Below, one piece after another: positions 1 to 6,583 of a stretch of 10,000 nt of DNA. Below the pieces are notes generated by a model, which saw nothing but the letters and a program-made list of their open reading frames with translations, ran no database searches and had not been told where the DNA came from. The position numbers and the translations under genes are program-made. Position 1 is the stretch's first letter. Each line of letters begins with the position of its first letter. The stretch is from Candidatus Hydrogenedens sp. (GTDB taxonomy: Bacteria; Hydrogenedentota; Hydrogenedentia; Hydrogenedentales; Hydrogenedentaceae). Location: the NCBI GenBank assembly GCA_020216745.1, contig JAIWNQ010000089.1, positions 1-10,000 of the forward strand. Reading direction: 5' to 3'.

Positions 1-698
1 AGGTATTGTGCGGATTGCTTCATAATTGTTTTTCCGACGTCGACACTGCCAGTAAAATGTATTTTAGCGGGTTTTTTCTCGATGAGTAGATTGGCGGTTT
101 TTCGGCTTGCGTAGGCAATTTGTAGAGCACCTTTCATGAAGCCTGATTCTTCGATAATTTTTTCATATAACCCTTTTAATGGTGTTAGCCGTGATGGTTT
201 GATAATCACAGCGTTTCCAGCAATAAAAGCACAGACAAAGGGGACAAAAGATAGATGGAATGGGTAATTCCAAGGGGAGATAATGAGGATAATCCCTAAT
301 GGTTCGTATACAATTTTTGATTTTTTGCCCATGAGTAGGATTGGGGTTGGTACTTTTTGGTCGCGAAGTATTTTTTCTGCATTTTTCTGGTAATAGTCAA
401 TCTGGTCAACGGCAGGGAATAATTCTAAGATAAGGGCATCGGTTATACATTTGCCAGTTTCTTTACTGATAAATTGAGCAATTTCTTCGCGATGTTTTAT
501 AAGGTATTGTTTAATTTTTTCGAGTTCGTTAAGTCGTTCACGGACAGTCATGGTACTGATTTTTTCGAAGGCTTTTTGGGCTGTGGAGTACATTTGTTCC
601 ACATCGGTTTCTGTGATTTCCTGGAAGGAATAAAGGAGTTCTCCCGTTCTTGGGTTTTTTACTTCTACGGTAGGTGGTGAAGAAACTGTGGCTTCCAT
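1..698 (-). CDS. Aldehyde dehydrogenase family protein, N-terminal part (cut by window start)
   Basis: NAD(P)-dependent oxidation of an aldehyde to an acid; the substrate cannot be told from this part. The minus strand reads open from an ATG at 698 to the window edge, giving 232 residues of a family usually 450-500 long. Seen directly: SPWNYP at 141-146, which carries the conserved Asn (N144) of the oxyanion hole; GNAVIIKPS at 161-169, with the cofactor-binding Lys (K167); and HFTGSVDVGK at 214-223, the Rossmann-loop motif. The catalytic Cys and Glu lie beyond the edge. The chosen ATG has a good GAGGAG ribosome site 8 bases upstream; another ATG at 702 is in a different frame that does not encode this protein. 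There is no signal peptide, so it is cytoplasmic. It lies 79 bases downstream of the aminotransferase on the same strand, with no clear terminator between them, so a shared transcript is plausible. Family assignment is firm; subfamily is not. Confidence 0.93.
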   Translation of the reverse strand, partial: MEATVSSPPTVEVKNPRTGELLYSFQEITETDVEQMYSTAQKAFEKISTMTVRERLNELEKIKQYLIKHREEIAQFISKETGKCITDALILELFPAVDQIDYYQKNAEKILRDQKVPTPILLMGKKSKIVYEPLGIILIISPWNYPFHLSFVPFVCAFIAGNAVIIKPSRLTPLKGLYEKIIEESGFMKGALQIAYASRKTANLLIEKKPAKIHFTGSVDVGKTIMKQSAQY

Positions 699-777
699 TC
701 ATTTCTCTCCTCTAGGTGGATTTGTTATTTGTTGTGAATATGACTAACGAATAAATTAAATAGTTTCTTGTTATCAA

Positions 778-2118
778 TTAAGTTAATTCATTAATGTGAG
801 CCCAGACTTTTTGGAACGCGTGTATATACTGTTCAACCAATTCGGGTTGTTCTGTTGTGAAATAAGGTAAAGATATTGCGGTGCGATTCGCTTCTTCACA
901 CCCTTTGGTAGTTCCTTCTTTAGGTAGGACTGGCATAAACTCCCACCATTTAGATTCGCTGAAGATTGGGTAGGTATGTAATAGCGTCCATTGATATTCG
1001 ACGACGTCAACGCCTTCTGCTTTCAGGGCTTTAACGATGGCGGATCGAGATGCACCAGATTTCTTTTCGTCTATGAACATTAAATTGCGTGAGTAATAAA
1101 CTCGTTCGACATCGGGTCGGACATATTGAGCGGATAGACCTGGAAGTTGTGTTATAGCGTCGTTTAATTTTTTCATTTGAGCAACGCCTTTGGCATTTCG
1201 TTCTTCGAGGTTTTTTAGCTGAATATTGCCTAATATGGCTGCGATGGGGTGTATTCTTAATTTGCCACCGAAAGCAGTCCCTTGATATTTTCTGTAGGGG
1301 CTATCTTCAGGGAATGTTTTAGGTAGGTCATAGTTTCCATACGTAACGGAACGTTCGTAGTCGCGGATGTCTTTATACATTGCCATTCCACCTTCAATGG
1401 CTGGTAAAGGTTTGGTTGTTTGTAGGCTGAAACCAGCCATCCGTCCCCATTTGCCGATATAAACGCCTTTAACTTTTGCTCCGTGGGCATGACTTGCATC
1501 TTCTACAACTTCTAAACCGTGTTCTTTGGCAAAGTCAGTAATGATATCCATATCGCAGGGAAGCCCATACCAGTGAACGGGCAAAATTGCTCGTGTTTTT
1601 GGGGAGAGTCTTTTTTTGCAGTCTTCAACATCGATATTCATCGTTTTAGGGTTAACATCGACGAAAACAGGGACATATTTGAAGAATCGCATTGGGACGA
1701 CGGGAAACCATGTGCTGTAGTCGGGGACAAGGATTTCACTGCCTGGTGGCAGGTCTAATGCGAATAGGGTAGACGTTAAGGCACTTGTGCCGTTGCAATG
1801 TGCTTTGACATAGGGACAGTCAAAATGTTTTTTCCATGCTTCTTCGAATTCTGCGATGGGTCCATATCCTGGATTTTTGAGGAGTTCGGTTACGAGATTA
1901 ATTTCTTCATCTCCATAGATAGGCCATTTAGTTGCATCTGGTGGTGTTGCTTTTACAGCAGGAGCCCCGCCATTGAGTGCTAAGGCTTCTTTTTTCAAAT
2001 CAGAGGATTTGTTTTGAGCAGTTGCTTTAACCTGAGTACCAAGATAGATTGTGGAGCCGACAATGCTTGCATCTTTTATAAACTCACGACGGGTTTTATG
2101 GTGATTTTTGTTTTTCAT
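778..2118 (-). CDS. Tat-exported DegT/DnrJ/EryC1/StrS-family PLP-dependent aminotransferase
   Basis: A fold-type I PLP enzyme of 446 residues, from the family that aminates keto-sugars and cyclitols. Seen directly: GTSA at 110-113 in the cofactor phosphate-binding region; VVEDASHAHGA at 204-214, with Asp207 placed to bind the pyridine nitrogen; and SLQTTKPLPAIEGG at 231-244, with Lys236 as the Schiff-base lysine. The catalytic residues therefore look intact. The N-terminus has a textbook twin-arginine motif, TRREFIK (residues 9-15), followed by a moderately hydrophobic stretch to about residue 32. This predicts export of the folded, cofactor-loaded protein, or membrane tethering. The enzymatic domain starts near residue 45. 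An AAGGA ribosome site sits 7 bases before the ATG. A possible promoter lies at 2162-2191. The aldehyde dehydrogenase follows on the same strand. The family is usually cytoplasmic, so the leader is the odd feature. Substrate is unknown; a degenerate, non-sugar role is possible. Confidence 0.92.
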   Translation of the reverse strand: MKNKNHHKTRREFIKDASIVGSTIYLGTQVKATAQNKSSDLKKEALALNGGAPAVKATPPDATKWPIYGDEEINLVTELLKNPGYGPIAEFEEAWKKHFDCPYVKAHCNGTSALTSTLFALDLPPGSEILVPDYSTWFPVVPMRFFKYVPVFVDVNPKTMNIDVEDCKKRLSPKTRAILPVHWYGLPCDMDIITDFAKEHGLEVVEDASHAHGAKVKGVYIGKWGRMAGFSLQTTKPLPAIEGGMAMYKDIRDYERSVTYGNYDLPKTFPEDSPYRKYQGTAFGGKLRIHPIAAILGNIQLKNLEERNAKGVAQMKKLNDAITQLPGLSAQYVRPDVERVYYSRNLMFIDEKKSGASRSAIVKALKAEGVDVVEYQWTLLHTYPIFSESKWWEFMPVLPKEGTTKGCEEANRTAISLPYFTTEQPELVEQYIHAFQKVWAHINELT

Positions 2119-2161
2119 AATGTATTCCTTTTTATTTTTTTAGAAATTAAGTTTATACACT

Positions 2162-2191
2162 ACTATACTTGTTCTTTATTATTATCGTAAA
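2162..2191 (-). promoter_or_regulatory. Possible sigma-70-type promoter for the aminotransferase gene
   Basis: On the minus strand TTTACG (plus 2186-2191) and TATAGT (plus 2162-2167) are separated by 18 bases, and TATAGT lies 43 bases before the ATG at 2118. Both hexamers match the consensus at four or five of six positions. In such AT-rich sequence chance matches are common, so this is only a candidate. Confidence 0.35.
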
Positions 2192-2233
2192 ATTAAACTA
2201 TAAAATCAATTTTAAAAGAAGAAGGTAATAGGT

Positions 2234-3376
2234 ATGTATAAGACGATTCTTATTATTTTGTTTAATTTTTGTATTTTTGTTTTTATTTTTTTAATTGTTT
2301 TATTTGTTTGGGTGATGGAACGGGCTAATCAATCGGAGGTCGATGCCCGTTTTGATTATCGATTAGAGGTTATGTATTCAGATGGATTGCATAATTCTAA
2401 TTCGGACCTGATATGTTGGCGGGGGAGGTTTTATTTGGTTCATGCGAACTCACCATTTCATTTAGCGAGCGAACAGTGCAAATTATTTTTATGGGAGTCG
2501 AATGATGGTACTAAATGGACAAGAGTTGCAGAATTTAAGGTTTCTGGGGAGGATATACGTGACCCGAAATTTGGAGCGATAGGTGACAAGTTATTTTTGT
2601 ATGCTTTGGTGAATAAAGATTTTTTTGCGGAGCCGTATCGGACGTTGTATTCCAGTTCGAGAGATGGTAGACATTGGGGATGTTTTCAGCCGATTGATGG
2701 GGAAGCCGATGGTTGGCTTTTTTGGAGGCCTAAAACGAAGGATTGTGTGGAGTGGTATGTAACGGCATATTGGTATGAACATGGGAAGTCTGCATTATTC
2801 CGGTCTGTTGATGGAGTACATTGGAATATGGTGTCAATTATTCATGAGGGGGCAAGGAATGATGAAACGGATTTTGAGTTTTTGCCAGATGGTAGAATAA
2901 TTTGCACGGCGAGATTGGAATATTCCGGCTCCTTTTTTGGTCATTCGCAAGGAAGTACTTTAGTGGCTACTTCAAGATACCCATATAAGGAATGGGATAA
3001 GATGGAAACGAGATTAACCCGTTTGGATGGTCCTTGTTTATTTGCTTTGGATGGGAAAGTGTTTGCGATTGGTCGAAGGGAATGTAAGAATAAGGGGCCT
3101 TTTTGGTATACGGGAAGTATCTTTAATAGGAAGAGAACAGCATTGTATTATGTTAGCCCTGAAGGGTTAAGATGGTTGACCGATTTTCCCAGTGCTGGGG
3201 ATACCTCTTATGGAGGGGTAACAATGCGAGGTGACACAATGTTTATGTGTTATTATACCAGTCCTATTGAAAAGGATTACCCATGGGTTATAGGTATGCT
3301 ACATGCAACAGATATTATGATAATTCAATGTTCTAAAGATGATTTTTTGAAGTTTGTTGATGTGTCGTTGAGATGA
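2234..3376 (+). CDS. Membrane-anchored Asp-box (sialidase-like) beta-propeller protein
   Basis: A 380-residue protein with a very hydrophobic N-terminal helix (about residues 4-28, rich in Phe, Ile and Val). The helix is followed by ERANQ and acts as an uncleaved anchor or signal sequence, so the rest is expected outside the cytoplasmic membrane. Three Asp-box-like repeats of the form S-x-D-G-x-x-W occur at 89-95, 142-148 and 191-197, about 50 residues apart, as expected for successive propeller blades. Blades with the same Trp/Tyr-rich, Gly-Asp-turn texture continue to the C-terminus (for example LDGKVFAIGRRE at 272-283). Asp boxes occur in sialidases, but also in many non-enzymatic propellers. 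No clear sialidase RIP motif or complete arginine triad could be pointed to, so sialidase activity is not claimed. The start has GAAGG 8 bases upstream. It is divergent from the aminotransferase and convergent with the PHP gene. Likely role: binding or hydrolysis of an extracellular glycan. Confidence 0.85.
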   Translation: MYKTILIILFNFCIFVFIFLIVLFVWVMERANQSEVDARFDYRLEVMYSDGLHNSNSDLICWRGRFYLVHANSPFHLASEQCKLFLWESNDGTKWTRVAEFKVSGEDIRDPKFGAIGDKLFLYALVNKDFFAEPYRTLYSSSRDGRHWGCFQPIDGEADGWLFWRPKTKDCVEWYVTAYWYEHGKSALFRSVDGVHWNMVSIIHEGARNDETDFEFLPDGRIICTARLEYSGSFFGHSQGSTLVATSRYPYKEWDKMETRLTRLDGPCLFALDGKVFAIGRRECKNKGPFWYTGSIFNRKRTALYYVSPEGLRWLTDFPSAGDTSYGGVTMRGDTMFMCYYTSPIEKDYPWVIGMLHATDIMIIQCSKDDFLKFVDVSLR

Positions 3377-3443
3377 GCAGATACATGAGTAGGATATCTA
3401 TATTAGAACTATGTTAATTAACACGAGATAGTAGATAAAATTT

Positions 3444-4370
3444 TCAAAAATGATTTTTTTTACGAAGCCTATTGTTTAGGGGTATTTCTTCACGAATAAC
3501 AGTTCTATCTTCTGGGTTGGGTTTGTTTAATCTGATAACATGGGAGATAGAGTGATTGAGAAGTAGTTGGCGTGCCTGAGTAATGCCATAGCCTACTTGA
3601 TTGACACTATGCGAATCATCCCCGAAGGTAAATGGGATGCTCAATTCCTTTGCCTGTTGAATAATAATAGAGTCAGGGAATATACGTTGTATAGGTTTTC
3701 GTAACCCGCTGGTATTAAGTTCGAGTAGGCAATTATTCTGTTTTATCGCCTCTAAAGCTTTTTCAATTATTTTGGTTATTTTAGGGGAGGGAGTAGGAAG
3801 TTCATCTGGTTTGAGGAAACAGGTAATCAGGTCAAAATGGGCAACAATGTCAGGTTTTATGTTGTTTACCATGTCTATCAGGGTTTGATAATAAGATACC
3901 ATGAGATTTTCTAACCCGTTGAACGTTTTGATGGCTTCTTCAAAGGTTTCTTTTGAAAAATCGGTCATAATATCGTTGACCCAGTGGACGGAGCCAACTA
4001 TGTATTCAATATTCCCTTCTTTTATTATTTTTTTTGAGAATTCGACATACGAATCGGTTGGCACGACTTCAATTTCCAGCCCTTTTAGTAAGGTAATTTG
4101 CTGGGCATATTTTTTTTGTAGATGTTCTATGGTGTCACAGTATCTATGGAATGTTTTGATTAGGGAGTCTGGTGTGCGATTTAATTCGATTTCTTCGGGG
4201 TAAAGGTATTTTTCATGATTACGTGGGGCATGTTCGGAGATACCAAATACAGGCATACCTATTTCGATAGCACGCAGAATCATTTGTTCAATAGGACTAT
4301 CAGCATGGTCACAGAATTCTTTACTATGTCCTCCATGGACAGAGAAGAACCAAGGATTTTTTCCTTGCAT
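3444..4370 (-). CDS. PHP-domain phosphatase, histidinol-phosphatase (HisJ/HisK) family
   Basis: A 308-residue protein of the PHP metallo-phosphoesterase superfamily, closest in motif pattern to histidinol-phosphatase (L-histidinol phosphate to L-histidinol, late histidine biosynthesis, cytoplasmic). Metal-site motifs are in order: SVHGGHS at 10-16 (His12, His15) with CDHA at 20-23; GISEHAP at 43-49 (Glu46, His47); GLEIEVVP at 97-104 (Glu99/Glu101); GSVHW at 126-130 (His129); VAHFDLI at 176-182 (His178); LELNTSG at 216-222; and TFGDDSH at 248-254 (Asp251/252, His254). All the expected metal ligands appear to be present, so it should be active. It is somewhat longer than typical members (about 260-280), with a charged Lys/Arg-rich tail. 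No other histidine gene is nearby, so a different phosphate-ester substrate is possible. The ATG at 4370 has only a weak, distant GGAG (10 bases away). It is divergently arranged with the SMP-30-like gene, sharing a 155-base spacer. Confidence 0.88.
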   Translation of the reverse strand: MQGKNPWFFSVHGGHSKEFCDHADSPIEQMILRAIEIGMPVFGISEHAPRNHEKYLYPEEIELNRTPDSLIKTFHRYCDTIEHLQKKYAQQITLLKGLEIEVVPTDSYVEFSKKIIKEGNIEYIVGSVHWVNDIMTDFSKETFEEAIKTFNGLENLMVSYYQTLIDMVNNIKPDIVAHFDLITCFLKPDELPTPSPKITKIIEKALEAIKQNNCLLELNTSGLRKPIQRIFPDSIIIQQAKELSIPFTFGDDSHSVNQVGYGITQARQLLLNHSISHVIRLNKPNPEDRTVIREEIPLNNRLRKKNHF

Positions 4371-4510
4371 TAGAGTTGAACTCCATCGATGTTTATTGTT
4401 TATATGTGTTTGTTTTAATTATTTTTATTTGGAATTGTAATTATAATTGTTTCATAACAGGTTTTTATATGATATGCTAATTTGTATAGGAACAAAAAAT
4501 TAATATTTAA
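4371..4510. promoter_or_regulatory. Divergent AT-rich intergenic region with candidate promoters
   Basis: This spacer separates the minus-strand PHP gene from the plus-strand SMP-30-like gene and must hold promoters for both. AATTATAATT (4438-4449 region) is palindromic and gives a consensus TATAAT on each strand (plus 4442-4447, minus 4440-4445), though neither copy has a convincing -35 partner. A second plus-strand pair is TTGTTT (4447-4452) and TATGAT (4468-4473), 15 bases apart. The exact promoter cannot be decided by reading. Confidence 0.35.
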
Positions 4511-4518
4511 GAGAAGGG
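4511..4518 (+). promoter_or_regulatory. Ribosome binding site that sets the start of the SMP-30-like gene
   Basis: GAGAAGGG is the only Shine-Dalgarno-like sequence here. It is 7 bases from the ATG at 4526 but only 1 base from the in-frame TTG at 4520. The ATG at 4526 is therefore the better start. Confidence 0.65.
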
Positions 4519-4525
4519 ATTGGAT

Positions 4526-5365
4526 ATGGCATTTGTAGGTATTGTTCAGTGTGTTTTTATCTTGGGTTCATTTTTGGTTAGCGAACAGCCTATTGTGGAA
4601 CTATGTGGATTTATGTTTACCGAGGGTCCGTTATGGGTTAAAGATATTGGTTGGATATTTAGTGATATACCTGCGAATGCGGTGTATAAATTAGATAAAA
4701 CTCCTTTTCGAGAGCCGAGTGGTAACTCGAATGGTTTAGCAGTTGATAAGGAAGGAAGGATTTATTTTGCTGAGCATGGGAATCGAAGGGTTTCACGAAT
4801 GAATAAGGATGGAACGTTTGATGTGATTGCGGAGAAATATCAAGGGAAACGATTGAATAGCCCCAATGATTTAGTTATTGCACGTGATGGAACGGTGTTT
4901 TTTACAGACCCGCCCTATGGTTTGCCTGGTGGTATGGAAGGACCTAATTCGGAGCTGGGGTTTTGTGGCATATATTGTGTCACTACAGGAGGAGAGATTC
5001 GATTGTTGAATAAGAATTTGAAAAAACCTAATGGTATTGCATTATCACGGGACGAGAAGATGTTGTATGTTGCGGATACTGAACAAAATGCTGTGTATAA
5101 ATTTGTTGATTTTTTGAAAGAGGGTTTGATTCAGGAAGTAAAATTTTGTGATGTTCCAATGCCAGATGGGATAAAAATGGACACACAGAATCATCTTTGG
5201 GTTACTTCATCAGAAGGTGTTGTTATTTTTGATGAAGAAGGTCATAAAATAGGTTCTATAACGATTCCCAAACAGCCTTCGAATTGTGCTTTTGGTGGTG
5301 AAAAACAAGATGAATTTTTTGTAACTGGACGAGATTGTGTTTATATATTTCGGTTGAAAAGGTGA
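4526..5365 (+). CDS. SMP-30/gluconolactonase/LRE-like beta-propeller hydrolase
   Basis: A 279-residue six-bladed propeller of the SMP-30/gluconolaconase/LRE superfamily, whose members are divalent-metal-dependent lactonases that open sugar lactones. Family signposts are in order: FTEGPLW at 31-37 (metal ligand Glu33); GNSNGLAVDKEGRIYFAEHG (66-85); SPNDLVIARDGTVFFTDPPYG at 112-132 region (Asn114 ligand); KPNGIALS at 167-174 (Asn169); PDGIKMD at 213-219 (Asp214, the catalytic acid/ligand); and PSNCAFGG at 251-258. The four expected metal-site residues all appear present, so activity is likely; the substrate is unknown. The first 19 residues are hydrophobic but carry no positive charge, so a signal peptide is uncertain and the protein may be cytoplasmic or periplasmic. 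The start is ATG 4526 and not the in-frame TTG at 4520, on ribosome-site spacing. A weak terminator-like hairpin follows directly, so the gene may be its own transcription unit. Confidence 0.9.
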   Translation: MAFVGIVQCVFILGSFLVSEQPIVELCGFMFTEGPLWVKDIGWIFSDIPANAVYKLDKTPFREPSGNSNGLAVDKEGRIYFAEHGNRRVSRMNKDGTFDVIAEKYQGKRLNSPNDLVIARDGTVFFTDPPYGLPGGMEGPNSELGFCGIYCVTTGGEIRLLNKNLKKPNGIALSRDEKMLYVADTEQNAVYKFVDFLKEGLIQEVKFCDVPMPDGIKMDTQNHLWVTSSEGVVIFDEEGHKIGSITIPKQPSNCAFGGEKQDEFFVTGRDCVYIFRLKR

Positions 5366-5385
5366 AATGTGAGAGAACATTTTTT
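5365..5385 (+). terminator. Possible weak intrinsic terminator after the SMP-30-like gene
   Basis: The last base of the stop codon begins a perfect 6-base inverted repeat, AAATGT / ACATTT, around a GAGAGA loop. A T-run follows at once (the repeat's own T's plus three more, to 5385). The stem is AT-rich and short, so termination would be inefficient. Confidence 0.35.
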
Positions 5386-5404
5386 GGAAAACGAATTTAA
5401 TGAA

Positions 5405-5438
5405 TTGAAACTTTGTTTATATATAGTGTTATGATAAT
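5405..5438 (+). promoter_or_regulatory. Possible promoter for the hydrolase-MoxR-DUF58-transglutaminase genes
   Basis: The 158-base gap before the hydrolase gene holds TTGAAA (5405-5410) and an extended AT-rich TATGATAAT (5430-5438), 19 bases apart. That spacing is slightly long for sigma-70. The gap holds no gene and is the most likely place for the promoter of the rightward gene set. Confidence 0.3.
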
Positions 5439-5523
5439 ATTCCTTTCTGTTTTAATGGAGAATCAAAATAATTAAAATGAACAAATAGGATTTATTTTTA
5501 ATAGTAGAAGAAGGTGTGATGTT

Positions 5524-6522
5524 ATGATAGATTTGAATAAGATAAAGAATGCAGAAGATTGGCGAGAAAAGCGAGAAGAGATAAAGAGGCAATTTTTGGG
5601 TTATCTTGGAGAAGATTTATTAATTTTAACGGACCCTCTTTATGATGAGATAGAGGAGGATAAATCTGGAATATTTGTTCCGCATACGAAGGTTATTGAT
5701 GAAAGTGTAGAAGATGAGGTTCGTAGGTATAAGATTGAGTATTCTGTTCAAGAAGATGAGCGAATAATGGCTTGGGTGTTTGCTCCTGAACGGAGTAAGA
5801 AGGAGTCGACGCCTGCAATTCTTTGTTGTCATGATGCTATTTCGCAAGGGAAGGATGAATTGTCTGGAATTGAGGGGGATAGTCAATATGCTCTTGCACG
5901 GGATTTGGCATATTCTGGTTATATTACTATGGTTCCGGATTGTTTGTATTTTGGGGAGCGGAAGGATTCAAAGAGGTCGAATAGCGGTAAGAACAACAAG
6001 GTGTCTTATCAAGGCAAAATATTGATGGACTATTTGGCAGGACTCCGTGTGTTTGGAACATGGTTTACAACAGATATAACGAGTATTGGTGTGCTTGGGA
6101 AAGGTTTTGGAGCATTGCAAGCCATTCTTTTGACAGCGATAGAACCTATGATACAGGCATGTGTTGCTATTGGACCTTTGAGTTCTTGGAAGGATAAGAA
6201 GAGTAAATACAATTGGTTGTTTAGTAGTAAGCATGACCTTATTCCTGAACTCCGCAAAAAGATAGAACGAGGCGAGGAGGCTTTTGATATAGAGCATATT
6301 CTTGCATTGTGTGCCACGAGTGCAGTGTTGATTATAAATCCTTCTGAAAATTCAGAAACATCAGCCAAGGGAAAAACGTCGGTATCCTATTTAAAAGGTG
6401 CTGAGAAGATATATGACTTATTAGGCATGCCAGAGGCGTTGCATATAGTTCAAAGGAAAACAAAGTCATTTCGTGATACATATCTTTCTATTATTGAAGA
6501 TTGGTTTGCTGAATGGTTGTGA
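5524..6522 (+). CDS. Alpha/beta-hydrolase-fold protein with degenerate catalytic triad
   Basis: A 332-residue protein resembling the dienelactone-hydrolase/acetyl-xylan-esterase-like branch of the alpha/beta hydrolases. Fold landmarks are present: a core strand ending in AILCCHDA at 98-105 (oxyanion-loop position); a long loop with YALARDLAYSGYITMVPDCLYFGER (122-146, shared with the family's 'D-x-L-x-F-G-E-R' segment); and a final helix ending in WFAEWL. The nucleophile elbow, normally G-x-S-x-G, reads G192-K-G194-F-G196, so serine is replaced by glycine (codon GGT at the elbow). The region where the acid sits reads INPSENSE (271-278) and the region of the catalytic His reads VQRKTKSF (309-316); neither has the expected Asp or His. 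It is thus probably a pseudoenzyme. No signal peptide is visible, so it is cytoplasmic. The AAGAAGG site lies 9 bases before the ATG. The gene is 61 bases upstream of the MoxR gene on the same strand. The fold call is firm; inactivity is inferred from motifs. Confidence 0.82.
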   Translation: MIDLNKIKNAEDWREKREEIKRQFLGYLGEDLLILTDPLYDEIEEDKSGIFVPHTKVIDESVEDEVRRYKIEYSVQEDERIMAWVFAPERSKKESTPAILCCHDAISQGKDELSGIEGDSQYALARDLAYSGYITMVPDCLYFGERKDSKRSNSGKNNKVSYQGKILMDYLAGLRVFGTWFTTDITSIGVLGKGFGALQAILLTAIEPMIQACVAIGPLSSWKDKKSKYNWLFSSKHDLIPELRKKIERGEEAFDIEHILALCATSAVLIINPSENSETSAKGKTSVSYLKGAEKIYDLLGMPEALHIVQRKTKSFRDTYLSIIEDWFAEWL

Positions 6523-6583
6523 TTTTTAAGGTAGAGATGGTTCGGTAAGGAATTAAAAACGAAAAAGGAATGTTTTTTACAGC

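Noticed and set aside
474..680. 68-codon open frame on the plus strand, Phe-rich
   Set aside because: It is a shadow of the aldehyde dehydrogenase gene, read from the opposite strand; it has no family resemblance.
1519..1758. Plus-strand open frame inside the aminotransferase gene
   Set aside because: Opposite-strand shadow; the minus-strand frame carries clear PLP motifs.
3413..3422. Perfect palindrome GTTAATTAAC between two convergent genes
   Set aside because: It has no loop and no G/C-rich stem, so it is not a good terminator. A 10-base palindrome is expected by chance in AT-rich DNA.
5780..6025. 81-codon plus-strand frame inside the hydrolase gene
   Set aside because: Out-of-frame shadow; the hydrolase frame shows the family landmarks.
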